A DNA stretch of 64,000 bases from Rozella allomycis CSF55. Lineage: Eukaryota > Rozellomycota. Below the pieces are notes generated by a model. It searched no databases and was not told the origin of the DNA. It saw nothing but the letters and a program-made list of their open reading frames with translations. The stretch lies in assembly GCA_000442015.1 (NCBI GenBank), contig KE561324.1, positions 56,125 through 120,124 of the forward strand. The letters run 5' to 3'. Positions 20,672 to 34,090 of this stretch are shown one piece after another. Made by a program: the position numbers and the translations under genes. Position 1 is the first letter of the stretch; every line of letters begins with the position of its first letter.

Positions 20672-23600
20672 TTATCTTAAATAAATTCTTGACAAATCTG
20701 ACCAATTATTTTGATATCCTTCATCAAATTCAACGAACGCAATGTCACCAGTTATGGAGACCAGCCCATATGCTTTATTCTTTACGCTCCCATCAAAAGA
20801 ATTTTGATTCATTCTGAAAGACAAGAGTGCGTTACCTCCAAATGCTGAAACATGCGATCTTATCATTGCATGAATTTCCAACATCATGTTGTGTACAAAA
20901 GTTCCAGTTCCAGTCTCAACAAAATTGTCTTCTTTAACAAAATGAAGGGATAGATGCCCGATGTAATTAATTGTTTTCATATCCGGAAGAAATGACAATG
21001 GTGAAATTTCAACATTTGCGAAGCTTGAATTGTTCTGTATTGCACTCGTTTGATCGTTTTCAATTGAAGCGCTGTAAACAGAGTTTTCATCAACCAAATC
21101 TTCATCATATTCTTTTTCGTTATTCTCTGAAGTTGAATGGGATTCTTTTGGGTTAGATTCTGGTTGTTGCTGTTCCAGAGCTTTGGTTATCATTTCATCA
21201 ATAGAATCTGTTCTAGCCATTTGACCAACAGAGAAAGGCACAGTAGAGAACGAAAGTGTGTTGACGCGGGGTATTATTTGAGAAACTGATTTTTCAATAT
21301 CTTCAGTCTTATCCAACACACCCATAACGTAGGCTGACAATCTAATAAAAATGATGTCTTCAGTAGGATGATGAACGTCTAGATTTAAACTTGAAATTAA
21401 ACTAGATTTAAAATGAAATGTATTGAACATTAATTCAAGAAACAAATCATTAAAAACCATCGTAATTTTTGAGTTTGGTTCTCTTTGGAAATCCTCAACT
21501 TCAACTTGTTTGACCATTGTGAAAAATTGGGTATGCACCTTGTTGAAACATGAATACAGTCTGGGCATGCTTTCAACATTACAAATAAGACAATCCGGTA
21601 AGTATTCTGTTAACAACAAACAATGAAGAATATCTCTATCTGAATGATCATCAATTTGAATCACAACTGTATCCTTTAACGTTGTTTCGTCCTCTGAAAA
21701 TAAAGAACTCGTGTCTGGCTCACTATCACTTGAATCTTCATGATCCATTGAATTAGATTTGCCAAGAAATGTCAGTTTGTCTAAACCTTCCTTTCGGGCT
21801 TCACAATTCTTTGTTGACTTTTCTGTCACTAATTGCACCAATTCATCCAGAGACGAATCCATAATATTTGAAGATATACTTAATGGTGTTGGTAGTGGTA
21901 ATGCTAACAGATATAATGCTGTGCCAGTGGCGCCTAAATTTTATACCCTGGTCATTTTTACTGACTGAAATGGCTGTTTCACCAATGCTCACTTGAAATC
22001 TCAGGCCAAAGATTGAATTATATCCCAAAAGCTTCAGTTTGTAAACTAATTGTCTGTGCATATCATATTCTAAAAATGGAATGACATCACCAACATTGGC
22101 CGCATTTAGTTCCCCTTCTTGATGTTTTTTTAAACGAAATACATGAGACGATATCAATTGTCCACTTCCATCAACCATTAGGTCTTCTGGGGGTTCAATA
22201 GTAGTTAATAATATTTCAGGAACATGATGACGACCACACACTTGGCACAGGGAAAAATTCATTGGGAATGGAGTTTGTTTTCTAGTGTACGGGATATGAG
22301 TCATAAAACAGCCTGTTATGAGCAAACATTGCAAGCTTACCTGTTGTAGCCTTTTTCTTTCTTCTTTTCATATTTGGTGAAAATAGAGTTTCTTTGATAT
22401 CCAAAGACTTTGTGAACTGTGATAAATCTAATATGGCAGCTGTTCCAACTGCAGAAAAAACACAAAGATCATTTTCAATTGTTGTCTTTTCTGAATATCC
22501 AATCACATGTGGACAGCCAAGTGCCCTAGCGTGAGATTTTATTTCATCTCTCAATTCAGTCCACCATGTGTCTCTAATGTCACTGTCGCCCCCTTGAAGT
22601 ATTTTTATTGATTTCGCGGAAACGACACCACCAATTTTAAGAATCGCTCCAACAGGAAATGATTTTATTGTCAAAAAGAGTAACTCTGGAACTTTGACAA
22701 CTCTTGATTCACTTGAAGATTCAGAATTGACTTGATTTTCGTTTGTGGGAAAATCGTGAGTTGCATCATCATTAGTGAATGGGGAGTCTGGATCCACAAA
22801 ACTAGGCTGCAGTTTGGGTGAGCTTGGAATGTCAACGTGGATAAACCTTGGAGTTGAAATCACTGAATTGCTACGTTGTCTCACACTCTCAGGTGTAATA
22901 ATTTTGCAAGCAGTGCCAATAGCTTTCATATGTTAATAAACTATAATTTACCTCTTGCTGTTATGTATCTATCTTCATTTTCAATATCAAACGATGGTGT
23001 GTAACCAATCACTGCATTCCCACCCATTTCAACAACCTTCTTCGCAACTTCATTTCTTAAATATCCAGACAATCGGAAAAGCAACTTTTGTCGAGCTTCA
23101 TTTGAAAACCGCGGTGTTCTAAAATTATCACTCCAGTGACTCTTTTCAGGATCGTCTTCACTTGTTATAACGTCTACCAGACCAATAATTGAGCCAGCCT
23201 AATCCTTAAACATCATTAAAGTTACTTTATCAAACGGAAGGGATGAACACGCAAAAAATTGAACACCGAGTGCACTTTCTTTAAATGGATTCACGTCACC
23301 AAAGTATTGCCATCGGATTAAAATATTCAATTCCCCTCTTATTCCCTTTAAAGTATCATGAATCGGAAACCAGCCTGTTATTTGTTGATTTTCTGCCAAC
23401 ATTGGATTCAAGTCTATATTTACCAACCCAACAATATCTGTCATAAAAACTCAAATAATATACCATTGGCCGAATATGCGTCATAATCTAAAACTCTCAA
23501 TTCCAAATGCTCCTTTTGAAGTTCATCATCGTTTGATATTTCAAATCGAAAATCTTCATTCCAAACCTTTCCTTGACTTTTAAAATTATTACTGGACTAA

Positions 23601-23769
23601 GAGTTTTCTTACAAACTTGCGTTCTCAACGGCTCATAGTCTGCAAATCTAATTTCTACAAAAGCGTCGGTTAATTCCGATGTCCTGTCCATTACAGGTAA
23701 ATCCCTCGCTCCTATTACTCTAACCTCGTGTATTCACTTATTTTTTGTTACTTTAAGAATACATGGCAT
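20672..23769 (-). CDS. C2CD5 (CDP138) homologue, C2-domain membrane-traffic protein
   Basis: Large multi-exon protein, roughly 950 residues. Exon 1 (ATG 23769) encodes MPCILK; after a 27-nt intron comes VRVIGARDLPVMDR and the rest of an N-terminal C2 domain (TDAFVEIRFAD). Then follow FPIHDTLKGIRGELNILI, GTACKII, GGVVSAKSIK, SHARALGCPHVIGYSE, LPFLEYDMHRQLVYKLKLLG and GYNSIFGLRFQVSIGE. The C-terminal part has LSFLPDMKTINYIGHLSLHF and IRSHVSAFGGNALLSFRM. Each block has a counterpart in animal C2CD5, which acts in insulin-stimulated GLUT4 exocytosis. Here a general exocytosis role is likely. Its ATG overlaps that of the divergent LIN1 gene. Confidence 0.9.
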
Positions 23770-24479
23770 TGGAATTGGAAATTTTGGAAATGAAGCGCGA
23801 CACAGAATTTGAATTTGAGCTTCCTAAAAGGACTAAAAAGACCGATGAAAGTGACGACGAAGATTTAGATTTAGATATTCTTGGAGGAAGAGGTCAGAGG
23901 CACGGTGCAGTCACCAACGCGTATTCCGATGAAGAGGACGACGACGAAGAAGAAAAGGAAAGCAAGACAGTTGAAGAACATAAATTTTCAATTCACAGAG
24001 AATACGAAGAATCCAAAGGCGTTGATGAATATGACGAAAATGGGACAAAGATTGACGCGTTTAATTTGGACGAGGAGATGGAACAAGGATATTTTGATGA
24101 CGCTGGAATGTACGTGGAAAAGAAAGATCAGAATAAAGATAAAGATAATTGGCTGCAAGGAATTACTAGGGAAGATATTCAAAAGGCCAAACTCGCTAAA
24201 GAAAAGAGAGAAAAAAAGAATAAAGAAACTGAAGCTCCCAAAATTTCGATTGAAGAACTTTATAAAAAATTGTTCGAACTTGTTGAACCAGGTCAAAGTA
24301 TACCCAAGGTATAGAGATAAAAGAATTGTCAAATGTAGGCAATGAAAGAATTTAAAAAGAAAAAGAAAAAAGAAAAACTGGATTTAATGACTGACATATG
24401 TTCTCAATTTATAGACAAAGGAATTTACTCTATTTACGAAGAGACATATGAAAGTTTAGAAGAGAAAGTGAATTCCTAA
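23763..24479 (+). CDS. LIN1/CD2BP2 (U5 snRNP 52K) homologue lacking the GYF domain
   Basis: Two exons across a 30-nt intron near 24309-24338; about 228 residues. The acidic N-half carries a stretch of Asp/Glu, and the core reads DAFNLDEEMEQGYFDDAGMY and DNWLQGI, the most conserved block of CD2BP2/Lin1 proteins that bind the U5 snRNP (Prp6/Snu40 family). After a Lys-rich helix it ends IDKGIYSIYEETYESLEEK. In human and yeast relatives a GYF domain follows this point; here a stop comes at 24477-24479 and no GYF motif (W-x-Y-x(6)-GP-[YF]) is seen before SUA5. So it is a natural truncation or a domain loss. Confidence 0.85.
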
Positions 24480-24500
24480 ATTTCATAAATTATTTCAAAC

Positions 24501-24689
24501 ATGAATGACGAATTTTTACAGTTTAATCCTTCTTATGTATACTTATTTTCAATCGCACAGTTAAAACATCCGAATAAAGTGAGGCTTGAGCACTTTAAGA
24601 AAACAAAGCCCACCAAAACTCATTTTGAAAGTGATCACGATCGAAACCGAACCAACGAAACCAACTATGATACTGTAGATGAAAATTGA
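24501..24689 (+). CDS. Possible very small gene, or 3' remnant of the LIN1 locus
   Basis: An ATG-started frame of 62 codons in the 285-bp gap between LIN1 and SUA5. It reads MNDEFLQFNPSY, then a segment that could be a 24-nt intron (GT...CAG), then KHPNKVRLEHFKK and a charged, Asn/Thr-rich end. No family is recognised. It has none of the GYF residues missing from LIN1. It may be untranslated sequence. Confidence 0.25.
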   Translation: MNDEFLQFNPSYVYLFSIAQLKHPNKVRLEHFKKTKPTKTHFESDHDRNRTNETNYDTVDEN

Positions 24690-24764
24690 ATAAATTTTTA
24701 AGTAATGAATGGTGTGCTTTTACTGTCATTTTTAATCTTTCCTTGTTAAAATAGTGGCTTATAT

Positions 24765-25835
24765 ATGGACACCAAAATTTTAGAATTTCCTCCAGTAAAA
24801 CGAAAGACTGGAGGAAAGCATTCATATCTATACGAAGAAATAGACTTTTTTGAAAATCTCAATATTAAAAGGGCAGTAAAATCTCTAAAAGAGGGTTCTG
24901 TGGTTGCCATTCCCACCGAGACGGTTTACGGTCTCGCTGCAGATGCATTTCAACCCGAAGCAGTCAAGAAGATTTTTCAAGTGAAAAACAGACCCCAAGA
25001 CAACCCATTAATTGTTCATATATCTTCATTCGAGATGCTTGAAACTTTAATAGCGAAACCATTACTAGAAAAAGACAGAAATATTCTGGAGCATTTTTGG
25101 CCGGGTCCATTGACTGTACTGTTTGAAAAGAGTCAAAATGTTGATGATATTGTGACATGTGGCCAATCACGAGTTGCTGTTAGAATGCCATCACATCCCA
25201 TCGCTCGAAGTTTAATTTCTCAGCTTGGCTCACCATTAGCGGCACCATCAGCCAACTTGAGTGGAAGACCAAGCCCAACTACAGCAGCACATGTATTGAA
25301 GGATTTAAATGGAAGGATTGAGTATATTTTAGATGGAGGCAGTTGTCTTTCTGGATTGGAATCCACAGTTTTAGATATTGATAGTGAGACTATTTTGAGG
25401 CCTGGTGGAATTACGTTGGAAGATTTAAAAGAGGTGCTACCGAATGTAAAAGTTTATGTTAAAGGGACGGATGAAAATATGGAAAATCGGCCTGCTACTC
25501 CAGGGATGAAATATAGACATTATGCACCAAATGCAAAAGTATTAATTTTTGAAAACAAAAGAGATTTAATTGAGCACGCTGTGACATTGAAGAATGAAGA
25601 TGGTGGAGTGAGAATTGGTTTGATGTATTCTGATGAAGATTTGTTGGCGAAGAGGGAGTTGTGGCATGAGATTCATTATCTGGGAAAGACTGTAGATGAT
25701 GTTGCATTTAACTTGTTTGATGGGTTAAGAAGTTTGGATTCATTTGAATCGGATGTAATTTTGGTGGTTAAAGTTCCGGCGATTGGGACTGGATTAGCGG
25801 TGATGAATCGTTTAGAAAAAGCAGCAAGTTCTTGA
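24765..25835 (+). CDS. SUA5: Threonylcarbamoyl-AMP synthase SUA5 (YrdC + Sua5 domain)
   Basis: Makes threonylcarbamoyl-AMP from Thr, bicarbonate and ATP for the universal t6A37 tRNA modification; KEOPS then transfers it. Single exon, 356 residues. The YrdC domain is clear: VVAIPTETVYGLAADAF, KNRPQDNPLIVHI, FWPGPLTVLFEK, RMPSHPIARSLI, LAAPSANLSGRPSPT and STVLDIDSETILRPGGIT. A linker (NRPATPGMKYRHYAP) then leads into the Sua5-specific C-terminal domain. It is the two-domain form found in archaea and fungi. A possible KEOPS accessory gene (GON7-like) lies at 53105-53308. Confidence 0.97.
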   Translation: MDTKILEFPPVKRKTGGKHSYLYEEIDFFENLNIKRAVKSLKEGSVVAIPTETVYGLAADAFQPEAVKKIFQVKNRPQDNPLIVHISSFEMLETLIAKPLLEKDRNILEHFWPGPLTVLFEKSQNVDDIVTCGQSRVAVRMPSHPIARSLISQLGSPLAAPSANLSGRPSPTTAAHVLKDLNGRIEYILDGGSCLSGLESTVLDIDSETILRPGGITLEDLKEVLPNVKVYVKGTDENMENRPATPGMKYRHYAPNAKVLIFENKRDLIEHAVTLKNEDGGVRIGLMYSDEDLLAKRELWHEIHYLGKTVDDVAFNLFDGLRSLDSFESDVILVVKVPAIGTGLAVMNRLEKAASS

Positions 25836-25874
25836 ATCTAAATAAAACGATTAAATAAAGGCTTAAATTTGAAT

Positions 25875-28226
25875 TTATTTTTCTTCTTGTTTTTCTTCAT
25901 CGTCACTCTCAGGAAAAACTTCGCCGTATTCTTTTAATTTTGATTTGTAAAATTTCACTTCTTGTTCTTGTTCACCAACGCAGGCTAAAAGATCGTTGAA
26001 TTGTTCCTTTTCGTTTAAAAGTTCTGTTTCTTTAGTCTTTAATTGAACTAGAAGCTTTTCAACATTTTCTGAAAGGCTTTTTATTGTATTTTCAAGCTCT
26101 TCAATCTTTTTGGTGAATTGAACTTCTTTTTCTTGTTTTTCTGATTCTAATTTTTCAATTTTAAGTTTTAATGATTGAATTTCTTTATCTTGATTAGATT
26201 GTGGCTTGGAACTCTTCTTTTTAGAAAAAGCGTCATGGACGACAATTGAAGCTCGTTTAAAAAAATCTACAAATGAATTATCAAAATAAATTTCTGAATT
26301 TTCAGGCATTTCCAAAGTTTTCGATACTTGAAAGAATGGGCTGTCTGAAATCCTTTTAAGTCTTGAAAAGAACAAATCTAGTCCAATCCTTGTGGTAACA
26401 ATTGGCAGCAAGTCACTCTTTTTTATTTTAGAGTCATCTGTGAACTCATATGAAATTCCTAACAACAAGGCAGCTAAACCCTGCACAATATTGTCAACCC
26501 CTGTAGATTGACTAATCAACTCGATAAAGAATTGAAGTCTATAAGATTCATTAAACACCAAAGAAATTGATTTTGGAGATTCAAATGCTAAATAGCAGAG
26601 TAGTTCCAAGTAAGCAATCGGAATTCTTTGATTAACGTTATTTTCTCTTGATGAGGCTATTAATTGTTCTGTTATACTCTCAATTAATGAAATTTCTGTC
26701 TTTTCTCCATATTTAACTCTTTAACTTCAAACTCCAGTCTTACCTGTTGGAATCATAAATTCTGGTGCATAACTCTTGTGTTCTTCGTTAAACAAAGATC
26801 TAATAAAGAAAGACGAGAATAAAACTCTGTAAGAATCTTTTCTAGAATTTTGCCAATCGAGCAAAGTATGAAGAATCAGATTTGGCAAAGTCTCTTGATT
26901 ATCAAGATTCTTTAGCTGTTCAAATAAAGCGCCCGACAATTTATTATTTCTGCACATTAAACACAAAATTAAAAACATATATGATAACTTACTTCTATTA
27001 AGTAAACTGAAGCTAAACGAATTGGTAGATGATCAACCCTGGTATACAAGTTGCGACCAAAAAACAACAATGCAGACTCATTCTCAGTGTTTAAATTAAA
27101 AATATATTCTTGATTTTTTTCAAAACCACGAATCATATCGGCTACAGTGTAAATGGCACTGGTTTTGACAGACTCATCAAAGTCAGTTTGGCTCAAAAGA
27201 AAATGTGTAATTTTAAATAATGCCTGACTAGAATAGAGACAATTCTACTTAAATTCAAGAGTTTAAAAATACTTGATTGAGATTGGTAGATTGTGAATCT
27301 GGAAATACCAAAATTCTAATCAGTTGGAGCGCCTTTTTAAAATTGTTAATCATCTGTCTAGTCTTTTTTTCTTCCGTTTCTAGATTGTCAAACAAATGCA
27401 CCAGTTTATTGATACAAGCAGTTTCTCTAAAATAATTCTGTAACATGCGATTAACTATTTTACTTGATTTGATACATTATAATGAAGAAGATTAATCATC
27501 AATTGCAAACAATCTTGAACTACTATATCCCCCTTCAGTGACCCTTGCTCAAAAATAATCTCAAGACATCGTTCAAATGTATTTTCAAACGCAATAATTT
27601 TCTGTATCTCGGCATTAGACTCCGTCAATGAGATTAATAAAAGAATTCCCTCTGTTCAAGAACCATATTTAAACCATACCATTCCTCAACACTTCATTCT
27701 CCGCATCAAGCAAATCAACTAGCTTTGAAACACCCATAGGCGCAATAATTAATCCTTCTTGCAACTCTTCCGGTTTTTGCTTTAACAGCAACGACATGAA
27801 TTGTATGGTATCATACCGCACATGAAAATCAGCAGCATCCAGCATATTAACAATCAAGCTAACATTACTAGCATCCTATCACACACAAATAACTATTTTT
27901 ACCTTTACTACCATCTCTGAAAACTGAAGGCCTTGGTCAGTATCCGAACAAACATAGTTTAATGCTTCTATTACAGCCTTGGACATGTCCAAATCTTCCA
28001 TATCGCTTGACTGCAGTGCTTTAATAAATAAATCTAATCCTTTGGTTCCTACAAGTAATGGGTAATCCTTGGAAAGCCCTTTCAATGCCTTTAATGCACC
28101 TCTGCGATCATCAAGAAGGGTAGCATGTCGAAATCGATCACAGAGTTTGTCAATAGTAATATCTACAGAGGGTTGTTCTGCTTTATCGCCTAAAAGTGCG
28201 TTGTAACTGTTTGCCAGAAAATTCAT
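25875..28226 (-). CDS. USO1: USO1 / p115 vesicle-tethering factor
   Basis: Golgi tether for COPII/COPI vesicles. The N-terminal armadillo region begins MNFLANSYNALLG and contains LDDRRGALKALKGLSKDYPL, matching p115/Uso1 start to start. Middle exons (27857 down to 26727) keep the pattern of helical repeats with LLKQKPEELQEGLI and DWQNSRKDSYRVLFSSF. The conserved homology block is YLAFESPKSISLVF...LLGISYEF. A coiled coil of about 100 residues (KLKIEKLESEKQEKEVQFTK) and an acidic tail (ESDDEEKQEEK) end it, as in p115. The coiled coil is far shorter than in yeast Uso1. About ten exons; each intron is near 28 nt. Confidence 0.92.
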
Positions 28227-28571
28227 ATGCAGCGATCAGAAATTTCAGATTGCATATCGGCAAATGTAGAATGAGAATCATAAAAATTAGATAAATATTG
28301 ATAAACTAACGAATCCAATTTATTTAGATCTTTAATTAACAGCTGACATCTGTTGCTTTAAAATGGACTTTTAATAGGCCATGCAATAAACATACTTTTA
28401 ATAAGCAAAAGAAATAATGAGGTGTTAAATTTATCGCCAAACCTTTGTAGCACCCGTTTCCCGTAAAAATCCTGGTGATTTTTTCTGGTAATTTCCAAAA
28501 CTTANTTGTAGCCTTTAAAAAGATATTTCCTAAATTTCCAGTCAAAATCCAGAATTGGCGCGCAACTTAAA
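28227..28571. other. Intergenic region between USO1 and NEDD1 with one N
   Basis: 345 bp between two divergent genes. It is A/T-rich, has an ambiguous base at 28505, and no open frame or RNA fold that I can support. The frame crossing the N is antisense chance. It must hold both promoters. Confidence 0.6.
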
Positions 28572-30447
28572 ATGTCCAGTTCTTTTCTTTGTGGCGCTAC
28601 AGAAAGCGTATTATTTTTTGACGATGGAAGGCGATTCGAGATTAACAAAATAAGCGACATGTCAATATCGTCCGACAGTAAAAAACATACATTAAAAGTA
28701 TAGACACTGATCTTGCTGCGTGTTCTGGCAATAAATTGTACTTTTTGAATAGCGGGCTATGTGAGATTTTAAAAGTAAGGATGATGGATGGAGGGAACGT
28801 AGGATTGTACTTGCAGCAAATTTTCGAGGAAGAATGAAAACTGTGTGTTTGTTGGGACAAGTAGTGGGAAGATTGTAATGTATAATAAAAGTTCCAAGAG
28901 TGTTTTGACAGAATACAGTGTAATGAATTTATGTGTGATTGATGATAGGTTAGCAAACATCCCATCGTGATGATGGCCGTGAATATGGATGATTCGTATA
29001 TTGCAGCTGTTAGTTCTTTGAAGCAAGTGATAATCTTATCAGTGACTAATGGACACACGTCGTTTCTGCCATTTGACTTTACAGTAAGATTGAAATAGAT
29101 GGTTTAAAAGGAAATCACAAGTATTAATTTCTCCAATTTTAAAAAATCAATGATGGTTGTTTCTGAAGTGACAGGGGAATGTCATCTTGTGGATATTATT
29201 AGCCAAACAAAGGGTACAATGAAAGGCCACAAGGGGAGGATAACAGGAACGGCGTTTTCTCCGTTTAATAGATTTCTTTTGAGTTCAGCTGGGATGGATG
29301 CGGCTATTTGTTTGTATGACGTTGAAAAGAAAATGTAATAGACTTTGAATAGAAAGAAATAGATTGGTAAAGACGATTCACTATTCTGTTCCATTTTCTT
29401 CGATTGCTTTCAAGCATGATGGGTATACCATCGCAGGTGGATGTTTGAACGGCTATTGTGTGTTTTTTGATTTGAAAGTTGGATCAAAGCCAACTGAGAC
29501 GATAAAAGTTGATGAAAAGTCAATCTTGCATTTAGCATTCAGCGTAAACATATAGAAGAAATAAAATTAGAATAAAGTTAAATCTGGGCAAATGATTGCA
29601 TCAATGGCAGCCCCTGTCCAAATGAAAGAAAACAGCGATAGGCCATTAACTAGGGGATCTTATTCAGCTGGCAATCTATTTTCACCTATAAAGAACGAAC
29701 CAATCAAACTAAGCAAATCTACAACTGATTTCTCACCCCTGAAGAAAGAAAGAACAATGATGCCAGAAACAACATTTTCACCATTGCGAGTAGAAAAGAA
29801 GATTGAATTGAAGAGGGAAATTCAAGAACAAGAAAATCCAGCTTCAAAGTCGCAGAAAATGGCTGAAGAAATATTCCCCAAAAAGTTTAGTCTGAAACTT
29901 GATAATGAACCATTGAAAATGGAAGATTTAAACGTTATCAAGAGACAACATTCTCTCACTAACGAGAATGTTATGAAAGAGAATGTTGAGAATTTTAGGA
30001 AAGAGAATGAAATACATTCACATACAGATGATAATAAAATGAAGTTAGATTATAAAACTAGTCTAAATCAAAAAATAAATGAAGCAAAATTGACAGAAAG
30101 TGTCAATCCAATAAAGGAAATTTCAGAAACTGTAAATAATGAAACATTCTTGAATAAACAGCGATTGAATAGTTTTGCATCACAAATGGAAACAATTGAT
30201 GATACCAAAAGTTTATTAAGAGAAGTGAAATCATCGATTGTAGCCAAAGGAACTGAATATGATTCTAGTCAAGTTTTAATTGATAAGCTAGACAAGATAG
30301 AGTCTATTGTAACAGAAGGAATGAGAAACATGCATATAGACATGGTCAGATTATTTACTCAAGTTAATGTAAACATTCACTATTAATTTGAAATAGATCA
30401 ATTTGAGTAAATTAGGGGAGAGAATGAAGGGTCTTGAAAAGAAGTAA
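28572..30447 (+). CDS. NEDD1-like WD40 protein (gamma-tubulin ring complex recruiter)
   Basis: Recruits gamma-tubulin to centrosome or spindle. Spliced from at least seven exons with introns of 26-28 nt. WD repeats run through the first ~330 residues: ACSGNKLYFLNSG, CVFVGTSSGKIVMYNK, SYIAAVSSLKQVIILSV, GHKGRITGTAFSPFNRFLLS, MDAAICLYDVEKK and TIAGGCLNGYCVFFDLK. The order and the pair 'FSP.N..L...G.D..I.LYD' then 'VKT...' fit NEDD1. A Ser/Lys/Glu-rich linker follows, then a C-terminal helix (IVTEGMRNMHIDMVRLF) like the gamma-tubulin-binding end; the last exon encodes INLSKLGERMKGLEKK. Yeasts lack this gene; flagellated fungi with centrioles would be expected to keep it. Confidence 0.85.
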
Positions 30448-30521
30448 TCTTTTGATAAAATATTTTTTAAAGTTATGTTTTTAAAATGAATAATGTTAAA
30501 CTTTTAATTTTTAAACTTTTA

Positions 30522-32158
<1,637 letters not shown>

Positions 32159-32169
32159 TGCTCTAAACG

Positions 32170-32177
32170 ACCAGGGT
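32170..32177. promoter_or_regulatory. ACCAGGGT octamer upstream of ATP2
   Basis: In gene orientation it reads ACCCTGGT, 11 nt before the ATP2 start codon. It is one of five such octamers found outside coding sequence, all beside translation or energy genes. Confidence 0.45.
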
Positions 32178-32237
32178 AATATCGCGTAATCACAAATTCT
32201 TAAAAATACATAAAATAAAATAATGCACATTTATTAA

Positions 32238-33986
32238 CTATTCATACTCTTCAATATCAAAATCAGAATCGTCTATTAGCTCAGATTCTTCATAGTCATT
32301 CAATTCAACGCGCGACAAGTTCGTTGGTAAAGTAGGGTTATTCATATTTTCTGTGGGATTCGCCTTTTCTGCATCTGTTGAAATATTTGGCTTTGAGTTT
32401 TCCGCATTATCGTCTTCTCCTTTAGCTACTTCAGGTTCTTTTCCCTCGTTGATTTGGCTTGCATTAGTATTATCTTCCACTGCCTTTTTATCTTGATTCT
32501 TTTTTTCCATAATATTTGCTAACTTTAGCAAGACAGATTGTCGATCAATAATATCCATAATCTTGTCCGACGCTTGGAACGTGAATATGCTAAACATTGT
32601 TATAACTCAAACATTACCTTTGTTTTAAAATTTCTATTTTGCCGTTTAGCTTTTCAATTTCTTGGGCATGAATTAAATTTATTTCTCTAATTTTGCGTTC
32701 GTATTCAAAAGACAATCGTTTAATTCGATCATCCAGCATGCGTGAAAAGCTTACAAGTTTGGACTCCAAGTCTTTATTTTCTTTATCCTTCTTTAAGAGC
32801 TTCTTTTTGGTGGTGGCTTTTTCTTCCTTTACAGTTTTCAATTTGACTTCCAATTTGGCCAGGGTTAACTTCATTTGTTCAAATCTTTGATTGTAACTTG
32901 ATTTTAGGTTCCTAATTGCGGTATTTAATTGGGCCTTTGACGTGTATCAACCAAGCCTTACTTGATCTGTTGGGGCTTCATTATTAACGTCTTGTTGGGA
33001 TGTGGGGGAGTTTAAATTGGCTTTAGATGAAACCACACTATTGTTTGATGGAATTTTATCAGGAATTTCTGGAAGTTGTAAGCTTGTTTCCTGTCTTGAA
33101 ACACTTCTAGAATTTCCATTTGGAACTTCCAAAGTATTAAATCCGGGTTGAAATTCATCTATTTCTTTCATTAATTCTGTTGCAAGTGGTGAAGCATTTA
33201 AAACGTCGTCTACCTCTGCCTGGTTGTTAGTCGATGAATTTCTTGACAACCCTCTATCGTCAACCCTAAAGCCTTTCTTTGCAAATGGATTTCTCATCAC
33301 AGTTTTTCTTAGGTTTTCTATTTCCAGATCTTTTTCTTCCATTTTTTGAATCAAACTATACCAAAGATTTGGATCATTTAAATCTTGCACACTGGCACTG
33401 TTCGAGTGGGGATCGACAATCTCCTCTGAATTTTTTCGTCTCAGAAGCGAAGGTAATTCTCCCTTGTTTGATTTTTCATATGCCGCTCTTAAAATTCGGT
33501 TCTCGGCCTTTAGTTTAGCCATTTCCTTTTTCATGGAAATTGTTTGATCTGCGGATAATCTAGTAGCATTCTCTTTTTCAATTTCTTCTAAAATTTTCTT
33601 TCATTACATTTGTAACAAATTACCATATAGTGTCTGTCTAATGCTATTAAACAGTTCCTCGTTTTTAATCGATACGCTTCCCGCATTCTTGTTAACGATT
33701 GTGTAACATGCATGTCAATCTGCTTAACTTTCTCGACGTACCCTTCCTTTATCTGTAAAGACTTTTTCGATATATCTGCTTTATATGTGACATCTATATA
33801 GTCCCTCGCCTTCATTAAATCCTTTTCATCATACAAACGTTTTTATACTTGATTAAGCCCATCTAGCTGTATAACTAATTGCTTAATTTCCATATAGTCA
33901 TTCCTTTTAGTTTGCGATGAAGAATCTTTCTTCATCAGCATTGGGAAAAGTTGAGTTTCTGTTTCTTGACTTTTCAATTTTTGCAT
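32238..33986 (-). CDS. Coiled-coil protein, perhaps C10orf67/DUF4709-like
   Basis: About 540 residues in at least four exons. ATG 33986 starts MQKLKSQETETQLFP; after a 27-nt intron comes DLMKARDYIDVTYKADISKK. A basic helix (SLTRMREAYRLKTRN), a long coiled coil (AENRILRAAYEKSNK), a Ser/Asn-rich low-complexity part, another coiled coil (KLEVKLKTVKEEKATTKKK) and an acidic tail (ESELIDDSDFDIEEYE) follow. The N-terminal 'SSSQTKR' plus helical 'R..EAY' plan recalls the C10orf67 family, a poorly known protein of ciliated organisms. I hold that link weakly; the coiled-coil nature is clear. Confidence 0.6.
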
Positions 33987-34064
33987 CGGAAAATTTATAC
34001 GACTTCTTCATAATTTGTAGACAACGAAATTTCGAAAATAAATTTTAAAATCCTTAAAAATAAT

Positions 34065-34072
34065 ACCAGGGT
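34065..34072. promoter_or_regulatory. ACCAGGGT octamer upstream of RPS25
   Basis: It sits 18 nt before the RPS25 start codon, reading ACCAGGGT in gene orientation, opposite to the copies at RPL44, ATP2 and eEF3. Confidence 0.45.
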
Positions 34073-34090
34073 CCTAGGAAAAAAACTCAA

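Noticed and set aside
21943-21960. ACCAGGGT copy as a promoter element near 21950
   Set aside because: It lies inside a C2CD5 coding exon (NDQGIKF region), far from any start codon.
28336-28545. 69-codon reverse frame between USO1 and NEDD1
   Set aside because: It runs through the ambiguous base at 28505 and has no recognisable features; treated as chance.
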